From the NCBI RefSeq assembly GCF_000968375.1, contig NZ_CP009933.1, positions 5,685,411-5,749,410 on the forward strand: a DNA stretch of 64,000 nt, given 5' to 3'. The position numbers and the translations under genes were made by a program. The notes under the pieces were generated by a model. It saw only the letters and a list, made by a program, of their open reading frames with translations, made no database searches and was not told the origin of the DNA. The stretch comes from Clostridium scatologenes. Lineage in GTDB: Bacteria > Bacillota > Clostridia > Clostridiales > Clostridiaceae. How positions within the stretch are numbered: the first letter of the stretch is position 1; every line of letters starts with the position of its first letter. Shown piece by piece: positions 43,648 through 52,163 of the stretch.

Positions 43648-45190
43648 ATGTCCTAAATTTATAAAAAGAATTTTTAAAAGATTATTTAGACCTACTATTA
43701 GAATATATGATTTTAGCAAAGAAAAAGTAAGTAGAAGTATAAGAATGGAGTTAGTAGTAACTTTTTTAGTATGTCTCATGGCTTCTTTTACAGCTGCAGC
43801 TTGGTATAATAGTTACTATACCACAACAGTTATAGATTACAGTGAAGGTATAAATTCCATTAAAAATCAATGTTTTACAATAAAAAATACCATTAAACAA
43901 AGAAAGTTAAATTTAAAAGATGAAAATTCATTATCGAATATTATAAATAATGAAGAGGCGAATAATAGCGCTAATGAAACTATAAAGATATTTATAACTG
44001 ATTTAAATGGAAGAGTATTGTATAAGTCAAAAAATGCGGAAGAAAATGAAATCAGTATACACGATTTAATCGGAAAAATTTCTCAATATAAAAGTAATTA
44101 TAATGACTATATGTATGATAGTGAAGGTGGTAGAAAAATAATAAGTTTAGACAAAGTTTCAGAATATGTGGAACTTGGTGCAGCAGATTTTTCTGATGGA
44201 AAGGCTTATGTAATAGTTAAGGGGATTCCTCATGGAGAAACCACTCACATAAAATCCAATAATTCATTTTTCTCAATAATATTATCCATAGCAGTATTTA
44301 TAATGTTATTTTATCTTATAACTAATAAAAAGATGAAATATATAGAAGGTGTTTCAGAAGGATTATTTGAAATAGCAAGAGGAAATTTAGATTCTAGAAT
44401 ATGTATACAAGGGAAGGATGAATTAGCAAAGCTAGCAGGTAACATAAATTTTATGGCTAAAGAACTAAATAGGAAAATAGAAGGCGAAAGAAATGCAGAA
44501 AAAACAAAAAGTGATCTTATAACCAATGTATCTCATGATTTAAGAACACCACTTACATCAATAAAAGGGTATATAGGACTTGCCAAGGATGGTAAATATA
44601 AAAATGAAGCTGAACTTCAGGAATATTTAAGCATAGCCTATAATAAGTCTGAAAAATTAGAAGTACTTATAAATAATCTATTTGAATACACAAAGTTAAC
44701 TAATAAGGGTATAAGCTTGAATAAGCAAAATATATCTTTTAATGGACTTCTAGAACAGCTTATAGAAGAGCTTTATGTTATATGTGAGGAAAATAATGTA
44801 GTTATAGAAAAGAACATACCAGATGAAAAAATTTGTGCATATGTAGATGGAGATAAGATGGTTAGAGTTTTTGAAAATTTACTTATGAATTCCATAAGAT
44901 ATAGTCCTAAACCAGGAGAAATAAATGTGGATTTATATAGAGAGGATAAATTTGTAGTTGTAGCCGTAAAGAATAAATGTGAAAATGTAGATGAAGAAGA
45001 ATTGAAAAAAATATTTGATAGATTTTATAGAGTAGATAAGTCAAGATCCCAAGCTACAGGTGGAAGTGGATTAGGGCTTGCTATTGCTAAAAGTATTGTA
45101 GAATTACATGGAGGCAAAATTTGGGCTGAAGTAAAGGAGAAAAACATAATATTTTTTGTGAAATGTGATGAGGAAAAATGTAATGAATAA
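43625..45190 (+). CDS. Sensor histidine kinase
   Basis: A membrane kinase of 521 residues. TM1 is ~42-62, an extracytoplasmic domain runs to ~215, and TM2 is ~216-236, followed by HAMP (~240-290). The HisKA box is NVSHDLRTPLTSIKGYI and the ATPase domain has ENLLMNSIRYSP and GGSGLGLAIAKSIVELHGG. The start is uncertain: a TTG at 43625 overlaps the regulator gene; a TTG at 43637 is an alternative. It partners the OmpR regulator; the signal is unknown. The arrangement resembles VanS-type wall-stress kinases. Confidence 0.9.
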   Translation: MAIKLRIRCPKFIKRIFKRLFRPTIRIYDFSKEKVSRSIRMELVVTFLVCLMASFTAAAWYNSYYTTTVIDYSEGINSIKNQCFTIKNTIKQRKLNLKDENSLSNIINNEEANNSANETIKIFITDLNGRVLYKSKNAEENEISIHDLIGKISQYKSNYNDYMYDSEGGRKIISLDKVSEYVELGAADFSDGKAYVIVKGIPHGETTHIKSNNSFFSIILSIAVFIMLFYLITNKKMKYIEGVSEGLFEIARGNLDSRICIQGKDELAKLAGNINFMAKELNRKIEGERNAEKTKSDLITNVSHDLRTPLTSIKGYIGLAKDGKYKNEAELQEYLSIAYNKSEKLEVLINNLFEYTKLTNKGISLNKQNISFNGLLEQLIEELYVICEENNVVIEKNIPDEKICAYVDGDKMVRVFENLLMNSIRYSPKPGEINVDLYREDKFVVVAVKNKCENVDEEELKKIFDRFYRVDKSRSQATGGSGLGLAIAKSIVELHGGKIWAEVKEKNIIFFVKCDEEKCNE

Positions 45191-45204
45191 TAATTTGTAT
45201 TGGG

Positions 45205-45250
45205 GGCTGTTGCACTAAGTATAACTTAATTATTTTAATGCAACATCCTC
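45205..45250. terminator. Terminator between convergent genes
   Basis: GTTGCACTAA opens, and TTTTAATGCAAC closes, a loose hairpin between the kinase and the DUF4097 gene. The opening string matches the hairpin at 26280. Confidence 0.45.
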
Positions 45251-45256
45251 TTAATT

Positions 45257-46183
45257 CTAATGATTTTTAATTTTTATGCTGCCAGAAGTTGCAGATATAT
45301 TAACTTGATTTTTATTATTTCCAACCACACCATTTAGCTGATTACGTTTGGATTCTCCTTGAATAGTTATAGGAAAATCACATTCTACAGAACCTGAAGA
45401 AGCTTTAGAATTTATAGCAAATTGAGAATTTTTAGGAAGATTCAATATTATTGTTCCAGAAGAAACATTTAAATTTACATTATTATTGAATTCAGAGTAA
45501 GTTATTTCTGTTTTACCAGATGTACAACGATGATTTATATTTCCTTTAAAGCCATTTAAATTTATACTTCCAGAAGAAAGTCTTAATGATGAATTTTCAC
45601 ATACAATATTTTCACCATAAATTTTACCAGAAGTAGCTTCAAGTGATAAGTTTGATGCTGTTAAGTTTTTTAAATCTACACTTCCAGAACTTAAATCAAG
45701 GTTAAAATTATTAAGCTTTAGCGGATTAGATGATGTTATTTTTCCTGAACTCAATTTAATAGATACATTAGATGCATAAGTTTCAGGAACATTTATATCT
45801 AATTTTAATCCTTGTTTGGAGGAAAAATTAAAGGAACCAGAAGGTCTTTTGACAGATATTATAAGTTTACTTCCTTCTATTCTACTTTCTAACTCTGGTT
45901 TGAATGATGCACTTATATCACCATAAAGATGAGATTTAACATCTTTTCTATTTTCTGATATTATTGAAATATTTTCACTTGAACCTTCTATATATAAATC
46001 TTTTATACCATCTATTTTTTCAGTTTTTTCATCATTTATAGTATAAGCTTTGCTGGAAACCCCTAGTGAATTAAAGTTTTCAAAGCTACCAGTAGCTAAG
46101 AGTATTGTACCTCCAGCAGAAAAACTTAAAACTATTATTGATATAAGAATAATTACTAACTTTTTTATATTTATATTAAACAT
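45257..46183 (-). CDS. DUF4097-family surface protein
   Basis: A 308-residue membrane-anchored protein: TM segment at ~8-30, then a repetitive beta-helix-like domain with many SSGxI/SGS turns (KLSSGKITSSNPLKL, DLSSGSVDLKNL, RLSSGSINLNGF). This is the DUF4097/LiaG-like family linked to envelope-stress operons. The ATG at 46183 follows GGGAGGTC. It is third in an operon after padR and DUF1700 genes. Confidence 0.85.
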   Translation of the reverse strand: MFNINIKKLVIILISIIVLSFSAGGTILLATGSFENFNSLGVSSKAYTINDEKTEKIDGIKDLYIEGSSENISIISENRKDVKSHLYGDISASFKPELESRIEGSKLIISVKRPSGSFNFSSKQGLKLDINVPETYASNVSIKLSSGKITSSNPLKLNNFNLDLSSGSVDLKNLTASNLSLEATSGKIYGENIVCENSSLRLSSGSINLNGFKGNINHRCTSGKTEITYSEFNNNVNLNVSSGTIILNLPKNSQFAINSKASSGSVECDFPITIQGESKRNQLNGVVGNNKNQVNISATSGSIKIKNH

Positions 46184-46201
46184 TTTTTGACCTCCCATAA
46201 T

Positions 46202-46774
46202 TTATAGCTTAGCTATGATATTAATATTCCATTTAAGATATTTTATAGAACCTCTATAAAAGAATTTACATAAATAACATGCTCCTATAAAGAATAATAT
46301 ACCAAGAGCAGTTGTACCAATACCTAAAAAGAATATAGCAATAGGATTGCCTAGAATTGATACAAAAGAACTTAAAAATGGGTGAAAAAGTACTGCAAAT
46401 ATGCTAGCTATTCCTGCTGCAAAAACCGCTATAGCAGAAGCAAATAGTGATATTAAAACTGCTGCCAAAGCTATAAATGGTCCAAGAACTATTACAAGAT
46501 TAAAAAATCCAAGAGCTAAAGCAGCCCAAATTGCCTTTGAAATGTTTTTTGTAGATGGATTTTCTATAGCATCCTCTACTGCAGCAGAAGCTTTATAGGA
46601 TTTACCAATAGTTTTTGGATCTCCAAGTTCTTTTGTAATTTCCTCTACAGTTTTACCTTTTTCCAAACCTATTCTAAAATGTTCTTCATAATCGTAAAGT
46701 ATATCTTTTTTTTCATATGAATCCATGTTTCCAAGAGATAGTTCTAAAGTTTTCATAAAATCTTCTTTATTCAT
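46202..46774 (-). CDS. DUF1700-family membrane protein
   Basis: A 190-residue protein with a cytosolic N-terminal helical region (MNKEDFMKTLELSLGNMDSY, then DYEEHFRIGLEKGKTVEEIT and LGDPKTIGKSY) and about four transmembrane segments from residue ~85. DUF1700 proteins are regularly co-encoded with PadR regulators and DUF4097 proteins. The ATG at 46774 follows AAGAAGGTG; it overlaps padR by 8 nt. Confidence 0.87.
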   Translation of the reverse strand: MNKEDFMKTLELSLGNMDSYEKKDILYDYEEHFRIGLEKGKTVEEITKELGDPKTIGKSYKASAAVEDAIENPSTKNISKAIWAALALGFFNLVIVLGPFIALAAVLISLFASAIAVFAAGIASIFAVLFHPFLSSFVSILGNPIAIFFLGIGTTALGILFFIGACYLCKFFYRGSIKYLKWNINIIAKL

Positions 46775-47138
46775 TAATTTCACCTTCTTTTATGTTTTTT
46801 TCCATACATGATGGAGAATTTTCTAAATTAGCGCTATTCACAATTTGTTGTACTCCGTTGACAAAATTAGTCCATTCAGAGATGAGCACAATGCCTTTTT
46901 CCTTTCCTAGTGAAGTAAGTTTATAATATTTTCTAGGAGGACCATCACTGGATTCTTGCAAATAGGTTGTGACATAACCTTCAGATTTAAGTCTTCTTAA
47001 AAGAGGATAAATAGTTCCTTCAGAGATATCTATATGTTTAGATATTTCTTCTACTAGTTCATACCCATAAAATTCTCTTTTGTACAGTTCTGCCAGTACG
47101 CACAATTCTAAGACACCTTTTTTAAATTGAACATTCAT
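46767..47138 (-). CDS. PadR-family regulator
   Basis: A 123-residue PadR protein: winged helix in LCVLAELYKREFYGYELVEE and SEGTIYPLLRRLKSEGYVTT, wing QESSDGPPRKYYKLT, C-terminal dimerisation helix. It is first in the operon with DUF1700 and DUF4097 genes and is probably autoregulatory through the dyad upstream. Confidence 0.92.
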   Translation of the reverse strand: MNVQFKKGVLELCVLAELYKREFYGYELVEEISKHIDISEGTIYPLLRRLKSEGYVTTYLQESSDGPPRKYYKLTSLGKEKGIVLISEWTNFVNGVQQIVNSANLENSPSCMEKNIKEGEINE

Positions 47139-47177
47139 GGTTAAAATCCTTTCGTTTCCATTTTATAGATTATATTA

Positions 47178-47215
47178 TAGTACACGGTACTGAATAATGC
47201 AAGGTACTGTGCATT
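47178..47215. promoter_or_regulatory. Candidate PadR operator
   Basis: An imperfect inverted repeat, TACACGGTACT and AGGTACTGTGCA, separated by ~13 bp, about 45 nt upstream of the padR start. It includes two direct GGTACTG copies. Assignment to PadR is inferred from position. Confidence 0.5.
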
Positions 47216-47274
47216 AAAAGCTTAAATACATCAAAAATGTATGAAATTAATATAATTAATAATATAGTACATAT

Positions 47275-47302
47275 TTGTTTATGAAGGCAAATATGGTATA
47301 AT
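47275..47302 (+). promoter_or_regulatory. Probable promoter of the CheY-CheX operon
   Basis: TTGTTT, 16 bp, then TATAAT (47297-47302), about 70 nt before the CheY-CheX gene. Confidence 0.45.
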
Positions 47303-47372
47303 AGCAACATATAGAAAGTTCTTTAAATTTTGTATTTTAACACGAAAATAATAAGAAAAGAGGTAACGGATT

Positions 47373-48227
47373 ATGGAAAAAGTAAAAGTTGTGATTGTTG
47401 ATGATTCACCTTTTTCAATTAATGTTATTAGAGATATATTAGAGGATAAGGGCTTTGAAGTTGTAGGAGAAGCTGGAAATCTTGAAGAAGTAATTAGTGT
47501 TGTGCAAGAAACAAGACCTCAATTAGTAACTATGGATATGACTTTACCAGGAACTGATGGTTTAGAATGTACAAGAGAGATACATAAAATAGATGATAAA
47601 ATAAAAGTAATAGTTATAAGTTCAATGATGGATGATGAAATAATTAAAAAAGCTAAGCAAAGTAAAGTATCAGGATATATTCAAAAACCAATAGATCCTG
47701 AAGAGCTTATAGCTCAAATAGAAAAAGTTATTTCTAGTGATAAGATATTTAAGGAACTTGAAGAAAGCTATTTCAATACTTTCAAAGAAGCATTTTCAGG
47801 TGGGGTTACTAGGTTTACAAAGACTATAACAACCTTTGATGATGATAAAAAATCCAATGATGTAGAAGTATCAAGAGGAATTTCTGTAGTAATAGGGATT
47901 ATCGGCAACTTTTCAGGAAGAATGATTATAGATTTATCTAATAAAAGCGCTGAAAATATGGCAAAGGTTATGCTAAGAAGAGATCCTAAAAATCAAGAAG
48001 AAATATTGAATGTTATGGGAGAGTTTGCTAATATAATTGCGGGTAATGCATGTTCTATGATGAATAGAAAAAATAAAGTTTATGGATTAAGAGTTGCACC
48101 TCCAACTATATTTTACGGAGAATCAATTAAAATATCTAAGTCAAAAATTGACACTTTATCAGTGTTAACTCATACAGATTTCGGAGAAATATTATTGAAT
48201 GTTGGATTTAAAAGAGGTGATGAATAA
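47373..48227 (+). CDS. CheY-like receiver fused to CheX-type domain
   Basis: A 284-residue protein. The receiver (1-~122) has VDDSPFS, phospho-Asp in VTMDMTLPGTDGL, ISSMMDD and QKPIDPEEL. The C-terminal domain (~135-284) is CheX/CheC-like, with the phosphatase-type E...N pattern in GEFANIIAGNACSMM. CheX proteins dephosphorylate CheY-P. A fused receiver suggests self-regulated or localised signal termination, or a non-chemotaxis output. It overlaps the next gene by 1 nt (TAATG). Confidence 0.85.
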   Translation: MEKVKVVIVDDSPFSINVIRDILEDKGFEVVGEAGNLEEVISVVQETRPQLVTMDMTLPGTDGLECTREIHKIDDKIKVIVISSMMDDEIIKKAKQSKVSGYIQKPIDPEELIAQIEKVISSDKIFKELEESYFNTFKEAFSGGVTRFTKTITTFDDDKKSNDVEVSRGISVVIGIIGNFSGRMIIDLSNKSAENMAKVMLRRDPKNQEEILNVMGEFANIIAGNACSMMNRKNKVYGLRVAPPTIFYGESIKISKSKIDTLSVLTHTDFGEILLNVGFKRGDE

Positions 48228-48688
48228 TGGATGTCAATCATGTTAATCCATTTATTGAAGCTTTTTTTAATATAATGCCTCAAATTGGATTTGCTAAGAT
48301 AGAAAAAAAAGGAGTCATTTTAAATAAAGAAATTAAAAGTAAAGGGATTATTATAAATTTAGGTATTGTAGGTGATGCAAAAGGAAATGTAGTTTACATA
48401 ACAGATATTGAAAGTGGCAAAAAAATTGCATCTAAAATGATGATGGGCATGCCAGTAAATGAGTTAGATGATATGGCGCAAAGTGCGTTATCGGAACTCA
48501 CAAATATGTTAACAGCTAACGCTAGTATTAATTTATCTGAAATGGGCGTAAATGTAAATATATCCACTCCAACATTATTATATGGGGAAGATATACAAAT
48601 CAAGATGAATGTAGATAAAATTTTATGTATTCAATTAGCTGTAGATGATATTCCTATAGATGTAAATATTGCATTGCAAAATTTATAA
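48227..48688 (+). CDS. CheX-family phosphatase
   Basis: A 153-residue CheX-like protein: NPFIEAFFNIMPQIGF at the N-terminus, the E...N phosphatase helix ALSELTNMLTANASINLSE and IKMNVDKILCIQLAVDD at the end. Translation is coupled to the CheY-CheX gene by the overlapping stop/start. No other chemotaxis genes are near. Confidence 0.85.
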   Translation: MDVNHVNPFIEAFFNIMPQIGFAKIEKKGVILNKEIKSKGIIINLGIVGDAKGNVVYITDIESGKKIASKMMMGMPVNELDDMAQSALSELTNMLTANASINLSEMGVNVNISTPTLLYGEDIQIKMNVDKILCIQLAVDDIPIDVNIALQNL

Positions 48689-48697
48689 TTGTAATTG

Positions 48698-48730
48698 AAA
48701 GAGAGGATAAGAACCTCTCTTTATTTTTTA
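48698..48730 (+). terminator. Terminator of the CheX operon
   Basis: AAAGAGAGG/CCTCTCTTT with a 7-nt loop, then ATTTTTTAC. Confidence 0.8.
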
Positions 48731-48837
48731 CATAAAGTAACAATAGTTACCGATTTTTCGGAGCATATTTACTATAATTAATATAAATATTATCTAATGA
48801 ATTTTTTTGGATTATTTTGTAATTAGGAGGCAATAAG

Positions 48838-49644
48838 ATGAAATTATTGATTATATGTTCAGAAAAAAGCGGTAAGTTACCTGAAAATGAATTTTATATT
48901 AAAACTGATTCTAGGTTTGCAAATTCAAAATTCATACCTAATTTAATAGACGAAAAAGAAGTTTGTACTGTGTGTGGAAAAAAGTGTGTGTGGTGTAGGG
49001 AAAAATATAATTTAAATTTTGAAGACAGCATATCTGAAATAATAAAGTTACCTGATGTATACAGAATGTTTGAAGATGAACCATTAACATATTTACCAGA
49101 TAAGTTTAAGGAGCATGATATTGCAGTAGTTATTGGAGTGCATCAAGATATATTAGCTGAGATACCTAATATTCTAAAGAAAAGTGGGGGTAAGGGTTTA
49201 ATAGTACCTTGTGAGAGCGGTGAGTGGGTATCAAGATGGACTAGAGAATTTGTTATAAACCAATGTGAAGAACTTGGATTGGAATATGCTTTTCCTAAGC
49301 CATTTTGTACATTAAATAAGGGAAAATTTGAAACAATAAATAAGTTTATAGATGAATTTAAATTAGGAAAACCTAAATTTAAATTACATGTAAATAAAGA
49401 TAATATTATTGTAAAGGCTGAGGTTATAATTTCTGCTCCTTGTGGAAATGGCTACAATATAGCAAAACATCTTGTAGGAAAAGAATTGGGAGAAGAAGCT
49501 AAGAAAACAGTAGCAAAATTTTGGCATAGTTATCCATGTATGGGGGGCATGCATGTAGATCCAGAAATAGGTGATACACCACTTCATATAGGAGGATATG
49601 CGCATTATAGTGCATTAGAAAATGCAGAAATTTGTAAAGTTTAA
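48838..49644 (+). CDS. DUF166-family protein
   Basis: A 268-residue soluble protein with two CxxC-like pairs near the N-terminus (VCTVCGKKCVWC), a central VVIGVHQDILAEIP, VPCESGEWVSRW, and a C-terminal SAPCGNGYNIAKHLVG plus HSYPCMGGMHVDPEIGD. This pattern fits DUF166, a family found mostly in methanogens and clostridia with no proven activity. Conserved cysteines suggest metal or cluster binding (inference). It is monocistronic, with an AGGAGG site. Confidence 0.75.
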   Translation: MKLLIICSEKSGKLPENEFYIKTDSRFANSKFIPNLIDEKEVCTVCGKKCVWCREKYNLNFEDSISEIIKLPDVYRMFEDEPLTYLPDKFKEHDIAVVIGVHQDILAEIPNILKKSGGKGLIVPCESGEWVSRWTREFVINQCEELGLEYAFPKPFCTLNKGKFETINKFIDEFKLGKPKFKLHVNKDNIIVKAEVIISAPCGNGYNIAKHLVGKELGEEAKKTVAKFWHSYPCMGGMHVDPEIGDTPLHIGGYAHYSALENAEICKV

Positions 49645-49683
49645 TTAGTAAAACATAATTTTAATCAATAAAATATCTGAGAT

Positions 49684-49746
49684 AAATCTTTAAGTAAGGT
49701 AGCTTATAATATATTTAAAATGTACCTTGCTTAAAGATTTTTTTGA
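49684..49746 (+). terminator. Long terminator hairpin after the DUF166 gene
   Basis: An 18-bp stem with one G-T pair (AAATCTTTAAGTAAGGTA with TACCTTGCTTAAAGATTT), followed by TTTTTG. The remaining ~235 bp to 49981 is A/T-rich with no other feature seen. Confidence 0.85.
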
Positions 49747-49981
49747 ATTAGTATAATTTTCAATACCTGATATAACACTACTTGTATAAGCTATAATAAC
49801 ATATCTTAGTATAATAATTTTGTTATAAATTAAATTTATAGATAAATAAAATTTATAACAATATATTATTATACTTTTGGGATACAATATAATATAATAA
49901 TAAACATTGGAATAATTCTTTGAATTATTTATAAGCTTATTAAGTAAATTATTACATATTAAATTAACTTAGGAGGTTTTT

Positions 49982-51364
49982 ATGCAAAGAATAAAAAAAT
50001 ATTCATTAGCTGTAGTTTTTTTAACAATAGGAATGTTATCGCTTTCTGCATGCTCTAGTGGAAATAACACAACAAAAAATGATTCAACAACTTCCAAAAC
50101 TATGGAAACAAAGGATTTTAAGGATAAAGTTGGTAAAAGTGATTGGGTAATTGTAGATACAAGAAGTAATGATGCTTTTAATGGATGGAAATTAGACGGA
50201 GTAAAAAAGGGTGGACATATTAAGGGAGCTACAGATTTTTCAGCAAATTGGTTAAAGGTTGATGCAAAGGATAAAGATAAAACATTAAAGGAAACTTTAA
50301 AAACAAAAGGTATTACATCAGAAAAAAATGTAGTTTTATATGATGCTAATGGAAAAGATGCTGATAAAGTAGCTGAATATTTAACTAAAAATGGAATAAA
50401 AAATATATATAAATATGATGTAAAGAAATGGGCTTCAGATGATAAACTTCCAATGGAAAGTTATACAAATTATCAAATGTTAGTTCCAGCATCATGGGTT
50501 AATGATTTAATGGATGGAAAAAAACCAGAAACTTATACTGGAACTCCATATAAAGTGTTTGAAGTAAGCTGGGGAGATGAATCAAAATCACCAGATTATT
50601 TAAAGGAAGGACATATAAAGGGAGCAGTTCACATAAATACTGATGAAGTTGAAGAAGGTCCACTTTGGAATCGTCTTTCTGATGATAGACTTAAGAAATT
50701 TGCAGAAAACAATGGTATAACAGCAAATACTACAGTTATACTATATGGTGCTGATTCAATGCCATCCTTTAGAGTTGGTGTAATATTAAAATATATGGGT
50801 GTTAAAGATGTCAGAGTATTGAATGGTGGTACTGCTAGCTGGAAAAATTCAGGATATGCATTAGAAAAAACATCTAATAAAAAAGTTCCAGTAGAATCCT
50901 TTGGAGCAGTAGTTCCTTCAAATAAAGGATATATTATAGATTTACCACAAGCTAAAGAAATAATAGCAGATAAACAAAATAGTAAATTAGTTGATATAAG
51001 AAGTTGGGATGAATATATAGGTAAAACTTCAGGATATGATTATATAAAACCAAAGGGTAGACCTGCAGGTGCAGTATGGGGGCATGCAGGAACTGATGCA
51101 AATAACCTACAGGATTATAGAAATATAGATAATACAATGCGAAATAAGGATGAAATACTTGCTATGTGGAAACAATCAGGAATTTTACCAGATCAAAGAT
51201 TAGCTTTTTACTGTGGAACAGGTTGGAGAGCTGCAGAAGTATTAACTTATGCAGATGTTATGGGATTGAAAAATATATCTCTTTATGATGGTGGTTGGAA
51301 TGAATGGAGTGGAAACACTGGAAATCCAGCTAATCCTATAGAAACAGGAGAACCTAAAAAGTAA
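49982..51364 (+). CDS. Lipoprotein with three rhodanese domains
   Basis: A 460-residue lipoprotein: signal and lipobox LSACSS (Cys ~24), then three rhodanese-like domains at ~40-165, ~170-305 and ~310-450. Only the third has the catalytic loop (FYCGTGWRAAEV, Cys ~400). The first (LYDANGKDAD) and second (LYGADSMPSF) lack the cysteine and are presumably structural or regulatory. It should act as a surface sulfurtransferase, for example in thiosulfate, polysulfide or cyanide handling; the donor is unknown. Confidence 0.88.
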   Translation: MQRIKKYSLAVVFLTIGMLSLSACSSGNNTTKNDSTTSKTMETKDFKDKVGKSDWVIVDTRSNDAFNGWKLDGVKKGGHIKGATDFSANWLKVDAKDKDKTLKETLKTKGITSEKNVVLYDANGKDADKVAEYLTKNGIKNIYKYDVKKWASDDKLPMESYTNYQMLVPASWVNDLMDGKKPETYTGTPYKVFEVSWGDESKSPDYLKEGHIKGAVHINTDEVEEGPLWNRLSDDRLKKFAENNGITANTTVILYGADSMPSFRVGVILKYMGVKDVRVLNGGTASWKNSGYALEKTSNKKVPVESFGAVVPSNKGYIIDLPQAKEIIADKQNSKLVDIRSWDEYIGKTSGYDYIKPKGRPAGAVWGHAGTDANNLQDYRNIDNTMRNKDEILAMWKQSGILPDQRLAFYCGTGWRAAEVLTYADVMGLKNISLYDGGWNEWSGNTGNPANPIETGEPKK

Positions 51365-51372
51365 AAATCATG

Positions 51373-51410
51373 TTAAAAAAGGTGATATATTTATATTGCC
51401 TTTTTTAAAG
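51373..51410 (+). terminator. Terminator after the rhodanese gene
   Basis: TTAAAAAAGG pairs with CCTTTTTTAA around an A/T loop that can itself pair (TGATATA/TATATTG). Confidence 0.75.
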
Positions 51411-51453
51411 TTAAAAATCAAATTTGTAGTTTAATAGGGATGGACGTGAGATA

Positions 51454-51876
51454 ATGGTAAATAAGATAAAGATTATATTGACAATTATGCAAATGATAGT
51501 TTTAATTCCAGGAATAGTGCTGGAATATCTTTCTGATAAAAAGATGGGAGTTATAAGATATCTAGTATTTAAAAAACAAGTATATGAACAAGGAATTTTT
51601 AATTCAAGTTTAATGAATATGTATAAAAGCTTACTAATAGCAACTTTTTTTATAGTTATTATTATGATAATTTATAAGAGTATTAAAATAAGAAGTAATA
51701 AGTTTATTAAGTCAGGGCTAAGCACCATAATTATAAATCTACTTTGTATAATTTTTATTGCATCTAAAAAAGCATTAGCATTAGAAGCCTATCATTTTTT
51801 TGTAATAGCTATTTTTATAATTGTAATTCTAGAGTATTTCAAATTCATATTAGACTTCATTAGAGTAAATAAATAG
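51454..51876 (+). CDS. Hypothetical membrane protein
   Basis: A 140-residue protein with four predicted transmembrane segments (~8-25, ~58-75, ~88-105 and ~112-133) and few charged loops. No family is recognised. A GGGATGGACGTGAG stretch before the ATG is a weak ribosome binding site. Confidence 0.55.
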   Translation: MVNKIKIILTIMQMIVLIPGIVLEYLSDKKMGVIRYLVFKKQVYEQGIFNSSLMNMYKSLLIATFFIVIIMIIYKSIKIRSNKFIKSGLSTIIINLLCIIFIASKKALALEAYHFFVIAIFIIVILEYFKFILDFIRVNK

Positions 51877-51944
51877 TTTAAATATAACAATACATAAAAA
51901 TACATAGTGATGGATATTATAATGTGGTAAAAGGAGGTTTGTAT

Positions 51945-52067
51945 ATGAATAAAAAAAGTGAAAAAAATAGAAAAAATGATAATAAAACTAAAAATGAAAA
52001 GACATCTAATCCTATTACTGGGAAGGTTGATCCTAACATGAATAAGCCAGTACGAGGATTGCCATAA
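51945..52067 (+). CDS. Small basic protein, 40 residues
   Basis: An ATG at 51945 with a near-perfect AAAGGAGG site 7 nt upstream; the product starts MNKKSEKNRKNDNKTKNEKT and ends NMNKPVRGLP. It is strongly charged and probably unstructured. Its own terminator follows at 52086. The function is unknown. Confidence 0.65.
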   Translation: MNKKSEKNRKNDNKTKNEKTSNPITGKVDPNMNKPVRGLP

Positions 52068-52085
52068 GAGAAGCCATATAAAAAT

Positions 52086-52140
52086 AACACAATATAGTGA
52101 AATCTTAATTAGAAGTCAATATATTGTGTTGTTTTTTATT
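52086..52140 (+). terminator. Terminator after the 40-residue gene
   Basis: An 11-bp perfect stem AACACAATATA/TATATTGTGTT, then GTTTTTTATTTTT. It may also serve the convergent moeA gene. Confidence 0.8.
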
Positions 52141-52163
52141 TTTATATATAGTCTTTAAGTTTC

